DNA of 64,000 bases from the NCBI GenBank assembly GCA_932521035.1, contig OW051492.1, positions 4,402,001 through 4,466,000 of the forward strand. The letters are read 5' to 3'. The stretch's first letter is position 1; each line of letters starts with the position of its first letter. The notes under the pieces are model-generated. The model saw only the letters and a list, made by a program, of their open reading frames with translations, was not told where the DNA came from and searched no databases. This DNA comes from Oscheius dolichura (lineage: Eukaryota; Nematoda; Chromadorea; Rhabditida; Rhabditidae). Positions 14,632-26,700 of the stretch are shown piece after piece. Made by a program: the position numbers and the translations under genes.

Positions 14632-17096
14632 ATGCCAAAACTTTGCCGAATTCGAACCGTAATAGCTTTGGTGCTGCTGGGCTGGGTTGGGGGAATAGCA
14701 TATTTACTCTCATCTGGGAATTATGACCACCGTCGAGACATTCAAGAAGTTCTGGTTTGTTTTACTGGAAAGAAATTAGAATGGTAATTTTAGAAGGGCC
14801 CTGATAACTATTTAAAATTGTCACCCAGTCCACCCGGACCATTAGAGCCGTCAAAGTTGAAAAGTAAATCGACTAGGCTCAACGACAACACAAATTCATC
14901 AGCAGTGGTCTCCTTTGTTCCGGGTAAATTCCATCTGATGTCCATAAAGTATGGTTTCAGAAGGGGTGATCTTACATCCGAAACCGGAGCCAGTAAAACC
15001 GTGGCAGGAATTCGACAAAGAAGGTTACATGAAGAAGGGAGCCCTGAAGGAAGGGGAGGACAAATACGCGGCCAATAAGTTCAACCAGGAGGCGAGCGAT
15101 GCCCTTCCGGCGGACAGGAATATCCAGGACAGCCGGGAGAAAGCGTCTGTTCGTTGTGAGACACGTTTGAAGTGAGAGTTTACAGCTGTAAGGACTTGGC
15201 CTATCCCACGTGGGAACTGGAGCCGACCTCGGTCATCGTGACATTCCACAACGAGGCCCGGTCGACCCTGCTCCGGACAGTCGTCAGCATCCTCAAGAGG
15301 TCGCCTCCCCGGCTGGTCAAGGAGGTCATCCTCGTCGACGACTTCTCCTTCGACGGTAGGCTCTCCCCTCTATCTACAGAAGAGAGAGAATTCAGACTCA
15401 GTGGGGAAGGACATCGCCCAGATCGGGAAGGTCTCCGTCATAAGGAACACCAAGCGAGAGGGCCTGATCCGGTCGAGGGTCCGCGGGGCACAGCTGGCCT
15501 CGGCCCCGGTCCTGACCTTCTTGGACAGTCACATCGAGTGCAACGAGGGCTGGCTGGAACCCCTCCTCAACCGAATCCACGAAGACCCGAAGGCCGTCGT
15601 CGCCCCGATTATCGACGTGATCAACATGGACAACTTCCACTACGTGCCGGCCAGCGCCGACCTTCGAGGCGGCATGGACTGGAATCTGATCTTCCGCTGG
15701 GAGTTTCTGACGGGCAGCCTCCGGGAGGAGAGACACAACAACCCGACGGGACCGATAAAGTGGGTTCTTCCTGGGAAAAGAGAGGAGACAGCCCCTAGGT
15801 CGCCGACGATGGCCGGAGGACTGTTTTCAATCCGGAAGGACTGGTTCGAGACACTGGGCACATACGACATGGGCATGGATGTCTGGGGCGGAGAGAACCT
15901 CGGTATCTGTTTGAATTTCGAACTGACCCGCCGATTCAGAGATGTCCTTCCGGGTGTGGCAGTGTGGCGGCCGACTGGAGATCCTCCCCTGCAGCCGGGT
16001 TGGCCACGTTTTCCGCAAGCAGCACCCTTACACCTTTCCCGGAGGGTCGGGCAACGTCTTCCAAAAGTGAGATCAACCCCCCGTTTTCTATATAAAATAT
16101 AGGAATACCCGCCGGGCTGCGGAGGTGTGGCTGGACGAGTACAAGGCCATCTACCTGAAACACGTTCCCTCGGCCCGTTTCGTCAAGATCGGAGAGTACG
16201 TTTCGAATTTCCCGAGCTGCCATCTCCTCCCGTTTTCAGTATTTCGGAGAGACTGGCCCTGAGGGAGAAACTGCAGTGTAAGTCGTTCGACTGGTACCTC
16301 AAGGAGATCTACCCCGAACTGAAGTAGGCCGGCCGGGGACAGAGCTAGTATTCTTTAGGGTGCCTGAGAAGGGACTGGGGGAGAACGTGGTCATCAAAAA
16401 CGGGCAGATGTGTCTGGATTCTCTGGGGCACAAGATCGGGGAGACGGCCGGCGTCTACCAGTGCCACGGGACGGGCGGTAACCAGGAGTGGGAGCTGGAC
16501 AAGCAGACCGGCACCCTAAAGAGCGTCATCTCCAAACTCTGTATGGTATTCCAAGACAGTGAAATCCTTCTGAAGGAGTGCTCACACGTAATTTTATTTG
16601 AAAAAAAGGAGAATAATATTTATAGAGAAATACGAAGAGTCTAAAATTGAACAGGGAGAAGGGCTGGCTGGAGCGGGACGGCCAGTGTCTGACCCTGGTG
16701 GCCGGGGAGGACGAGTGGCGCCTGGAGCCGAAGGAGTGCGACGAGGACGACGGCCGACAGCGGTGGGTCTTCGAGAAGGTCGCCACTTTTGTATAATTTT
16801 GTTGTTTTGTGTATATAGCTAGCCAGATATCGAGTGCCTTACCCCATGACTTCTCAAGTGCTTTATTCTTGCAATATTCTCTTGCCTCAATCCATTTCTT
16901 TTGCCATTCTAGTCCGGGAGAACGTTTCCTTGCCATTTATTGTTGTTTTCTTTGTTATCACAATAAATTATTCTGTTTCCTTTCTGTATGACCTGACTAG
17001 AACCAGCTGGATCACAACGAGGACAGGGGCAGATGGGCCACGTCTGGGGAACACCAGGCGGGACACGGAGAGGTGACCGGAAATGATACAATGTAG
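14632..17096 (+). CDS. GALNT2: Polypeptide GalNAc-transferase, GALNT2 type
   Basis: Golgi type II membrane enzyme that starts mucin-type O-glycosylation by adding GalNAc to Ser/Thr. ATG at 14632 directly after ttttcag. A short cytoplasmic tail is followed by a membrane anchor ([20 protein letters not shown]), closest to GALNT2. Catalytic domain: [42 protein letters not shown], the DxH metal site in [22 protein letters not shown] and the Gal/GalNAc-T motif [19 protein letters not shown]. Then [13 protein letters not shown] and a ricin-type lectin domain ([11 protein letters not shown]...GGNQEWEL, and [12 protein letters not shown]...QRWVFEK). The frame could stop at 16796, but splicing at gtcgcc to 17001 adds a hydrophilic tail ending at 17096; I favour the longer form. 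The first two exons are AT-rich, the rest strongly GC-rich. Confidence 0.93.
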
Positions 17097-17375
17097 ACCT
17101 AGACAGTGTTATCCTCTCCTTTTCCCATGCCCTTTTGACCTACAGTAAGCTCAACTCGTAGTCCTTTCCTTTCGTTCTGGTTATGCTACATCTGGTACGC
17201 AATCTTACGCCTCCCTTTGGCGTTTGAGATATGTCCTGGACGTGGTCAAAGTTTACGTGTCATAAACAAAGTTTCTTCATTTTTTCCTTCTACAAATTGT
17301 TGTTTCTAGTCTTTTTCCATAGCTTTATTTGACTCAGAAAGAACTAATGGAATACTGGAAAAGCTTATTTTACAG

Positions 17376-18231
17376 ATGCTACTCAGACTTGGTTTAATCG
17401 CTGTTCTACTCGGGTTCTCACATGCCCTTTATTTTCATATGAATGAAGCCGATAAGAAATGTTTTATTGAAGAAATCCCAGATGAAACTATGGTAATGCT
17501 ATTAGATTTTTAAAATTGTATTGTTTCAGGTTACTGGCAAATACAAAGTGCAACTCTTTGATCCAAATACTAAAAGTTACGGAGAGTATCCCAATATTGG
17601 AATGCATGTTGAAGTGAAGGATCCCGATGACAAGGTATAGTGTAAAATTTCATTGCAATACTGTTTTAGATTGTCCTTTCCAAGTTGTACACCGCTGAAG
17701 GACGTTTCACCTTCACTTCGCACACACCCGGAGAGCATTTGATTTGTCTTTATTCGAACACCACCTCCTGGTTTAGCGGAGGTCAACTCCGAATCCATCT
17801 CGATATTCAGGCCGGAGAACATACTCAGGATTATGAGCAGGTCAGATTTTATCAAATGGGCTCACACAAAACTCAAAACTTTCTACATATTTTACAGCCT
17901 TTATGTTTGAAAGTTTAGATTGCCGCTAAAGATAAATTAAACGAGCTGCAACTGAGAATTCGCCAACTTCTGGATCAAGTCGATCAAATCTCTAAGGAAC
18001 AAAATTATCAGCGATACAGGTAAGGCAACAGTTCAAATGTTTCACTTCAATTTTTACCTGTAACGTTTCTCATACTTATTTTTCAGAGAGGAACGGTTCC
18101 GTCAGACTTCCGAATCCACAAATACGCGTGTCCTTTGGTGGTCTATTGGACAAACAGCTGTTCTTCTTTTAACTGGTGCCTGGCAGATGAGACATCTCAA
18201 AGGATTTTTTGAAGCCAAAAAACTTGTTTAA
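17376..18231 (+). CDS. TMED9: p24 cargo receptor, TMED4/TMED9 class
   Basis: Type I membrane protein of COPI/COPII vesicles that helps sort ER-Golgi cargo. ATG directly after ttttacag at 17375. Signal peptide ([16 protein letters not shown]), then the GOLD domain starting [20 protein letters not shown], a strong match to p24-alpha proteins, with the two GOLD cysteines (KKCF, HLICLYS). A heptad-repeat helix follows ([19 protein letters not shown]), then a membrane span ([19 protein letters not shown]) and a cytosolic tail FFEAKKLV carrying the FF and KKxx sorting signals. Stop at 18229-18231. First gene of a + strand run with SDR and FITM2. Confidence 0.93.
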
Positions 18232-18478
18232 TTTATTTTATTGTATAGATATGATTTCGTTTTTTAGTTCTTGACCGCCAAATATGTTCTTTTCCTGTTT
18301 CCTTGGTCTTCTCAATTGTTACAATATTTCATGGGTGTCGTTCCTCTTTATTGTGATACATATATTTATTTTATAAACTTTCTGCTTCAACAAATGAAAG
18401 AAGGTTTTACCATTTAAATTTTCGTATTTCTATTAATTTTGCTATCTTTAGTGCACTTATAAAAGTTAAACTGTAGGC

Positions 18479-19984
18479 ATGGCAGCACAACGTTTTATAA
18501 AAGGATTGACCTCTCCATGGTCACTTGGTTTTTCTTTAGTTGGCGTTGGATATGGTGTCTATCATATTTGGGAGTAAGTTTTCGGTCTCCTTTGCAGCCA
18601 GCTGCTATTTCGTCTATGTTGTTTACAAACTTCCAGTGCTACACAATCAGGTGCAAAGTACGACCTTCACGAAGATTTGTCTGGAAAAACATATATTGTA
18701 ACGGGTGCTACATCAGGAATTGGACAAGTAAGTTTTGTTTTATAAAGATGTATTCCGTATTTTTAGGCAACAGCCGAAGAATTAGCCAAACGCAATGCTC
18801 GTGTTATTATGGCATGTAGAAATCGTGATAAATGTGTTCAAGTTAGACGTGATATTGTTTTAAATACAAAAAATAAACAAGTGAGTACACATTTAGTAGC
18901 AATTAATTTTTTAGGTCTATTGTCGCCAATGTGATTTGAACGATTTCGACAGTATACGACAATTTGTCCAAAAACTGAGTAAAGGTAAATTTGAGCTGGA
19001 TAGGATAGACGGTGTTGTTCATAATGCTGCAATAATGGATACAGAGCGGAAAGTTAACAAGGCAAGAGGTTTTGGCATACTAAAGATCGTCTTTTAGGAA
19101 GGTATTGAAAGTACACTAGCAACAAACCATATGGGCACTTTCCTTTTGACTGCACTTCTTTTAGATAAACTATTTTCTCAAGATCATCCAGTCAGAATGG
19201 TGTTTTTAAATACAAATATTATTGATAGGAAGTAAGATTTACCATGATCACTTTCTTTTTGCAGCGGCGTTTTGTAAGTTTATTTCCAGATGCGATCTCG
19301 ACTTTGATGATCTCAACGCGGAAAAGCGGACAAAATATGATGGATTTGAAGTATATAAACAGTCTAAATTAGCTGCTGCTATGTTTGCTAAAGAACTTAG
19401 TGAAAAAGTTAAAGGTAACTCGCTTAATTACAATATAATATTTATTATTTTCAGGAACTAATGTATCCGTTCTTGTTGCTGATCCTGGTCGAACTAAATC
19501 AAATCTAAGTGCTCAGATGGATCATCAACAATTCTTTCTCAGTCGTTGGCTTTTAAAAGTTGTTAGGTTTGTCTGTCTAAATCTTGGTGAACCTTAATTT
19601 AAGTTTTGGAATGGGCGAAAGAAGGACAGAAAAAGCTGTTCGTCCGGTGTTGTATGCATTGTGTGATCCTGCAATGGAATCTGCCAATGGAGTTTTTATC
19701 AAGTAATTTTGAATAAACATCCTGCATGTTTGAAACATTACAGTCGAGAACGTGCTGAACAGCCCTGGAATGCTAATATCGAAAATACCGAGCTGCGTAA
19801 CAGGATTTGGGATACAAGTGCTGTTTGGACAAAACTGTCACAGCATATGACTCAGGTTCATTTCAGCTTTTCTGCACATTACATTTTTTAGTTAAAACAA
19901 GATCTTGGAGACACATCTCTAGAAGAACCATTAGATGATTCTAGTACAACAAGGCGCTCGTGGAAAACACTATGGCTCTGGTAA
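18479..19984 (+). CDS. Short-chain dehydrogenase/reductase, retinol-dehydrogenase-like
   Basis: NAD(P)-dependent oxidoreductase, probably ER membrane-anchored through a hydrophobic N-terminus (SLGFSLVGVGYGVYH). Rossmann motif GKTYIVTGATSGIGQATAEEL, cofactor segment NARVIMACRN, and the usual NNAG position reads HNAAIMD. ESTLATNHMGTFLLT follows, and the catalytic YxxxK is in GFEVYKQSKLAAAMF. The motif VLVADPGRTKSNL corresponds to the PG motif. These features match the RDH11-14/WWOX branch of classical SDRs; the substrate cannot be told. Eight or more exons with 35-70-nt introns. Stop TAA at 19982-19984. The active-site serine region (NTNIIDRNGVL) is less canonical. 247 nt after TMED4/9 and 155 nt before FITM2. 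Confidence 0.87.
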
Positions 19985-20139
19985 TTTTATTTATTAATAG
20001 TAATATTCTAGATTAGATCATTTCTGTTAATTGTTAAGCATAAATTGTTTTTAGTCGAAAGTACACAGTTAAAGTAGCGGATGTTTCCAATTATACCTTT
20101 AACTTCCTCATTTGTTGACTGGCTATACAAATTTTTAGA

Positions 20140-21223
20140 ATGTCTTCTCGATATACAACCGAAACACCCGGAATAGCTTTAGGAATGACCCTTCAGGTAT
20201 ATTTTCAAAAAGCTCAAAGGGCATTTTTGCTTGTATTTAAGACAATAATACGCCCAATTTTATAGATAGCCCGAAAGTATTTGTTTTATGAAACTCGAAA
20301 GAAAGCTGTCGCTATTTTTTGCAGTATATTCTTGCTGTCTATCGTAGCCTCTTTCATCACTTTTCCAGAAGATGTTTATATTGTACAAGTAAGTAAACGT
20401 TTCAATTTTCTTTATTGAAGTATTTAGAAGCATAGTATATTTAACCAGTACGGAGTTAAATTAGGATGGTTTTGGACTTGGGTATTTGTTGCTCCTTTCA
20501 TTTTCTTCACAGCTAAAGCAGCAAAGGCGTAATTTTCATTATTATACACTATTTTATCTATGAATTATAGAAATCCCTATACCCATCTTCTGCGGCTGAT
20601 TTTCGCCACATTCTTGTGGTGGTTTTGTGTTGGAGGGTAAGCCGAGGTTAATTTTTAGTTATTAACATTTTCAGATTTCATCGCTTCATGTATTTAACAT
20701 CTCGTTGTGACAAAGGCAGCAATCTCAATAGAACACAATGCTCAGAGAAAAACGGAACATGGATTCCAGGTTTGCACAGCAAGGGTACGTATAATCTTAA
20801 TTAATTAGGTTTCGACATTTCTGGCCATTGCTTTTTGATGGTGTATAGTATGTTAATTATGTCCGAGGAAGCTAAAGCATTCCGAAGCTGGAATCAAGTT
20901 GGCCAAGGACTTCAAGGCGGAGAGAGGCAGAAACACGAAGATGTCACCCGCCTAGTGCAGTACTTTTTCATTGGAATGTTTGTTCTGAGCATGGTTTGGA
21001 TTAAACAGCTAGTAATTTCTACACTTTACTACCACATTTGGTATGACAAGGTTTGTTAATCTAATTTTACGCTACGGATTTCCTTCAGGTTGCTGGTGCT
21101 TTATTTGCCTTTGGCTGTTGGAGCCTCACCTACCGTGTTCTCTACCCCCTGGGTCTTGCCGAATTGCCCATTAATAGAAGACCTTCAACCCCAAAGAAAC
21201 CTGAGCATAGTCATGCCCAGTAA
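20140..21223 (+). CDS. FITM2: Fat storage-inducing transmembrane protein (FIT family)
   Basis: ER multi-spanning protein required for normal lipid droplet formation; the family is related to lipid phosphatases. ATG one base after an acceptor (atttttag). Seen: several hydrophobic segments (VAIFCSIFLLSIVASFITF, TWVFVAPFIFFTAKAA, RLIFATFLWWFCVGGF), then the signature FDISGHCFLMVYSMLIMSEE, which matches the family's DISGH motif carrying the first catalytic-type histidine. A long acidic/basic loop and LYYHIWYDKVAGALFAFGCW with the second conserved histidine follow. The tail ends LPINRRPSTPKKPEHSHAQ, stop at 21221-21223. Length about 270 residues fits the family. Last member of the TMED - SDR - FITM2 run. 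Confidence 0.9.
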
Positions 21224-21699
21224 AAACAATGTTCCTGAAAACTTATCCATCTGCCCCGTTTCTCTCTTTTTGCTCAAATTTAGTTGTGCTTTTATATTGT
21301 TTATATTTTTATAATCAAGCCTGATTATTTAATTTCTCTATTTATCAGACATACACATTACAGCTGTGGAACCTGTCATGTGAGCAACCGTAATTGGTAG
21401 TGATGGGAAAATTGAAGAGGACGAGAACATCCAATAGAATTAGCGTGAGAAGAGGGAAACGGGGCAGGTGGATACGGTAGAATCAGTATTTCATCGAATT
21501 ATGTTTTTATTATGACTCACTGAAGATGATTGACTGAGGTAATCATAAGACAGACGGAAGTGGATGGCCCTTGAGAGTTTTAAAAACTCACGGGTGGAAA
21601 GGGATATATTTGGATAGGAGCTCATCTTCTGCTATGGGAGAGTACAATCATGTGCTCCGGGAGCGGGGAGGGGGCTAATCTAAGGTGACCGGTACCCTA
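21224..21699. other. Intergenic / RAX upstream region
   Basis: Composition shifts from AT-rich to GC-rich near 21.6 kb. Probably contains the RAX promoter. No gene seen. Confidence 0.4.
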
Positions 21700-23171
21700 A
21701 TGGCCCTTTGGCGCTTCGCAGGAAAGTCCGCCCCGCCCATGGCCACCGCCACGTTTGGACGTCTTCCGGATAAACGCCTAACTGCCGTGATGTACAGTCC
21801 GGACGAGGGCCTCCGCTCCTCCCGTAAGTATCCCTTCCTCTCGCCGTCGTCCTCCCCCCGGGTGCCCCTGTGAGTCAGATAAAGCAGATCAATAGATTTG
21901 TTGATAATTGCTGGATATGGAGACGGGCCCAGTGGAGGATGGCGTGCCCTTCCCCTCCGCCTCCTACAAACCATAATCTCCTGCTCATTCCAGTCATCTC
22001 GTCGCCCTACTCGCGGCCCGAACTCGAAAAGAAGAAGAAGGACCCCGAGGGCAAGAAGCAGCGCCGCAACCGGACCACCTTCACCACTTACCAGCTGCAC
22101 GAACTGGAGCAGGCCTTCGAGAAGTGCCACTACCCGGACGTCTATGCCCGGGAGGCCCTGGCCGTGAAGGTGCAGCTGCCAGAAGTCCGTGTCCAGGTGG
22201 GTGGCAGGGGGACGACTGGCGACTTTCCCAAATTCGAAATCGAGTTAGATAATCATCCTGTTATACGATTGTCGGCCGGCCGACTGCCTCCCCCAGAAAT
22301 TGTCGGCTCCCCCAAAATACTGACTATTCCATTGGATGCGCCTCAATTGACCCAATAATATGAAGCAACAAGTCATCTCGGGCCTTTGTTTGTGCTAATC
22401 CTACAGTAATCCGGGCGAGTCACGGCCACCGGTCACAATGGGGGATTACACGAGTGACTAATGCACGGCATTCCTCCAGGAGGATATTCTGGGAAATGGC
22501 TGATGTGGTGGCTGTTTATCCTCGTTTTGTACTTCTCTTCTTCTCTTCGCCTCGGTAATTGTTTATCTGGCCAGGTTTGGATTTAGTGGCCGGATGTCCG
22601 CCCGGACCGGGGTAATAGGGAGGTGAGGTGAAATCTGAGATCGTACGAGCTGCGCAACCCCGCTAATCGAGACAATTGACCCGACCAATTGGCTGTCAAA
22701 AGTCATTTGTTTTTAGGTCTGGTTCCAAAATAGACGGGCCAAGCACCGCCGACAGGAGAAGATGGAGGGAAGTGCCATCGCCGAGCTACGGCCGTCGCCC
22801 TCCCAGATACCCAGCTGGAGTTGGATGGCCCCCGCCAACCAGCAACACGTAGCCCAGAACGAGGACTTCTTCTTCTCCTCTTTCGACCAGAACAAGGTTT
22901 CCGTCTATTAAACTCAAAAGGAAGGCCTGTTACAGCCCCTGTTCGAGATGAGGCAGCAGCCCCTCTTCCCCTACTTCCAAGCCAATGCCTACCCCAGCTT
23001 CTCCTCCTTGGCCCCCTCCATCACTAACGGTCAGTCTCTCTTATCCACCCCTTATACCTTCTCCTAGGTCTGAATCCCCTCGGCCTGACTTCCTGCAACA
23101 ATAACTTCGTCGTCCCCCCGTATGGAGAGGAGCGCCACGACCCCGAGAGCCAGATGAAGTTCGAGCAGTAG
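21700..23171 (+). CDS. RAX: Retinal homeobox (Rx/RAX) transcription factor
   Basis: Paired-class homeodomain factor; Rx proteins act in anterior neural and eye development in animals (nematode orthologue ceh-8). The homeodomain is split by a 516-nt intron: [46 protein letters not shown] | [15 protein letters not shown]. It carries the paired-class Q50, and position 56, normally Trp in Rx (AKWRRQEK), is His here. Downstream regions are Ser/Pro/Phe-rich ([10 protein letters not shown], then [19 protein letters not shown]); no OAR motif was recognised. Start: ATG at 21700 or 21739, same frame; an acceptor-like site lies between. An apparent 24-nt intron (22897-22920) is needed to avoid a stop. 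Ends TAG 23169-23171. Convergent with FANCI. Confidence 0.88.
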
Positions 23172-23224
23172 TCCAATCAATCCTCCTCCTCCGTGTCCCC
23201 TTTGGTGCTCACTTGTCTACTTTA

Positions 23225-23687
23225 ACAAGAGAATGTTTTAACTTTAAGGTGGCTTCACGGCTCGAGACCTATACCGTTCGAAAGAGCGTAAAAAATTATG
23301 GTAGAAGTCACTTTCAAATTTTACTCAATGATCCTCGTAACGGGACAATGACGCCGGGAAAGTCGGTTAAAATTGACGAAAATCGACAAAAACGACCATC
23401 GAAACAGGAACCATGAAAGCGACTACCAGAAATGTGAAGCAATGACCGTGTGGATAGTGCACTCGGCTATGAATGTTTTGCGTTTTTTCATCTCGAGTTC
23501 GACCCCCCAAAGGGTCAATTTCTTGTCGATTTTCGTCAATTTTAACCGACTTTCCCGGCGTCGCTGTCCCGTTACGAGGATCATTGAGGAAAATTTGAAA
23601 GTGACTTCTACCATAATTTTTTACGCTCTTTCGAACGGTATAGGTCTCGAACCGTGAAGCCACCTTAAAGTTAAAACATTCCCTTGT
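23225..23687. repeat. 463-nt foldback: 165-nt inverted arms, about 97% identical
   Basis: The left arm 23225-23389 is the reverse complement of 23523-23687 with about five mismatches over 165 nt; the spacer is 133 nt. A 60-codon stretch is readable from both arms in opposite directions, which is a by-product of the symmetry. It looks like a MITE or foldback element. No clear target-site duplication is seen. It lies between the convergent 3' ends of RAX and FANCI. Confidence 0.93.
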
Positions 23688-23744
23688 AAATACCACTTTA
23701 AATATAACTGTTTACCGGTTCACAATGGGAATATGTACAGGACA

Positions 23745-26700
23745 TCAATATACAGGGCTCATGTTCTGGTCGCCTTCGTCGTTTTCTGTCTCCTCGGGAG
23801 CGGGCCGTCGTCGCCTCTTCCTCGGAGTCTGCTCGTCTTCCCCGGCCCCCGCGATCCTCTCCTCCAACACTCTCATGTCTATTCGGAAGTCACGGATTCC
23901 TATCGAGTTGTTCTGAAATTCATGGATTTATCCCATTTAAAGAGGAATAACCTTGACTTGGAGATTGAGACGGTCATCTTTGAGGGCCCTGGACAGTCGG
24001 AGGATGGCGCTCTGTAGCTTCTCTCGCGCTCTGACATATTTGAAATAGATGTTCTCATCCTTCTTTGACTTGGCCAGTCTGGAAGATGGTTCATTTAAAT
24101 AGAGAGAATAAAACTAACCTTTTCTTGGCATTTCCTCCATACTTTCCTTCGTTTCGATCCAACGTGCCTACTTTCTGGTCGGCGATGGCCATTATAGCCT
24201 GGACCTTCTCCTTGACCAGCTGGGCCAGGTCGGTCACCGACTGCCACTCGATCAGTTCCGGGACGATCTTGTGGTTACTCAGCATCTGAACACGAGGATT
24301 AGCCTCGCCTATTCTCTCAAGGTACAAGTTCAGCGGGTGCCTCGACGGTGGAGAAGAATCCAGTGAGGAGGACGACGAGGCGTTCTTTGTGGACATGGAA
24401 CTGGGTGTGGAGGGGCAGGAGACGGGAGATGAGCTCGCTGATCTCGTTCAGTTTACCGAAGATAGCACATAGAAGCTCATCCACTGGGAAGGGGAAAGAT
24501 GAAAAAGGAGGAGGTTCGCTTACTCTTGATATCTTTTTGAGACATCTCGCCGATGAAGGAGACCATCTCTTGGACGGAGGACAGGAGACGCTCGGCGGTG
24601 TGCATCAGGAAGCCGACTACTGGCAGCTGGGTGTCAATGGAGATACTCTTGTAACTGGGCTCCTCCGCCTAAAAAGAGTATGGTATACGGTATAGGATAT
24701 TCCAAACATCGTCGCTCATAACTTGGACTAGTTCTTCCGCCATGGTGTTCAGTTCCTTGAAGAGGATCTCGTTGTCGGAGCACTGTAGTCCGACTAGCTC
24801 GAGGAATTTCAGGAAATCTTTGAGAAAGACGTTATTGGCTGGAAAGAAAAGGTTTTAGGGAAACAGATAACGAGTTACAAAAAGTTTGAGAGGCCATCGT
24901 TTTGGCGAGGAATTTGAAAACGGTGTTGATGGCCTTATTACTGCTTGTTACTGTAAGGAGGGCCGTCGACGCCTGGAACAATTCTCCGTAATGTAAGTAG
25001 TCGGAGTCACCTTGATGATGTGTTTCCCCTGTTCTTCTAGCCCCTGTCCGCCCTTCCGTCTCCCCTCGCTTCTATCCAGTGCCAAGAGAGCCGGGTAGAT
25101 CTTCGTCATGAGGAGGTATATGTGGCGGACGATGGAGCCGGCAACGCCGTTCGCCTGGCTGGCTTGGGAGGCTAGACTGCCTTCTTTGCTCCCTAAAACA
25201 TCAATTTCTACCAAAGGAGGAACGCTTACAGATGGCTGTGACCTTCGCCGGATCGTTTTTATATTTGTTGGAGAGGAATGAGCAAATGTTGGCATAGGCT
25301 TCCGCTGCTCGAGTCTTCATGGAGCTGTCGTTGTCGATGGACCTCATCCACAGGGCACAGTCCACTCCGATGTAGAACTCGAGCAGATGTCCGGCGACGA
25401 GGGTCAAATGCTTCGGAGAGGCAACCACTGAGTGGAGGGGGCTAGACACGCGGAGGATGTCCTGAATACCCGTCTGCCTGGCGATCGTCCCTCACTTACC
25501 CGGCTCAATTTGGCAGCTCTCTCCAGACACCACGACAGCAGTTCTTCCTTCACATCGCCAATCTCTTCCGTAGAGCTTTCTCTGAAAATTTTGTAAGAAA
25601 TTCAGTTGAAGGGGCGGTTGCTGGTGATGCGGTTCTTGCTTCTACTTTTGGCCGCTGCCCACTGGGCCTCAGCTGCCCTCCAGCTCGACGACTGGCAATG
25701 TGGAAACGACGACTGGTCACGGAGGTAGACCGGTGCCTTGCCCCGAATAACGTGAGGCTTTAGATTGAGCTACAGCAAAGCGACGGAGCAGTGTCCGACC
25801 GAGATGTTCGAGTTCAATCATTGCTGTGTCGTCCATGACGAGTGCTACACCCATCGCCTGGGCCGGGCCCACTGTGACGACAAGTTCTGTGCCTGCGGGG
25901 GACAGGTCACCAAGAAGTACAATTCCACCGCGGGCTGCTTCAGCATGGTGCAGACGGCCTGTATGCTGGTTACGGACCTGGGAGGCGACTCCTACAACCT
26001 CAGCACCGGCTACCAGGAGCCGGCTGACATGGCCAAGTATACCCCGAAGGATGGCGACCTCGCCGCGGCTTACGAGAAGCTGTACTCCTCGTGTCCTAGC
26101 CACAACGGGACGACGTCTTCCTGCGCCCTGATGTACAACTATTGCTCCAATGGGACTGGCACCTGTCGGGGGGAACTCTGCACTTGTGTCCAGATGGCCT
26201 ACGAGCAGGACCAGGACGAGCTCTGTGGACAGGAGGTGCAAAGTGTCTGCCGCCTCCTCGTACCCCCAAAAGAGCCGGCGGACCACCCGGCGCAGCAGGT
26301 GCTCAACGGAAAGGTGAAGAAGCTCCTGGGTGTTTTGGAGAGACTGCCCAACATCGTGGCCGTGCTGCTGGCCGTCGTCGTCGCTGTCATCTGTGCCCTT
26401 CAAAAACGCGACAAGGAGATGACACCCCGCATTGTTCACATTTTGTAACCGAGTTATAAACAGATTCTTGTTTTGTGACTTACGTAGGGATGAGCTGTCC
26501 GAGGACGTCGGCTATGACCCGGGCACTCGTATGCACCTCTCCCTGGTGGGCATCGAACATCGATGTCTCTGTCGTCCCAACTGAAAACTTCTATTCTTTT
26601 TCTTTGGGGAGGATAATACTTTTAGCCTCTTTCCGCCTGACCATCTTCTCCGCCAGAACATCTTCCACTTCTCGTCGTCGCCTCAACAAACCTATGAGAC

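Noticed and set aside
23213-23696. Two similar open frames on opposite strands, seeming to be a duplicated gene
   Set aside because: They are the two arms of the inverted repeat; the frame is a by-product of arm symmetry.
25717-26439. A 240-codon open frame on the minus strand
   Set aside because: It is the antisense shadow of the phospholipase exon, whose Cys-rich frame, signal peptide and splice sites are clear.
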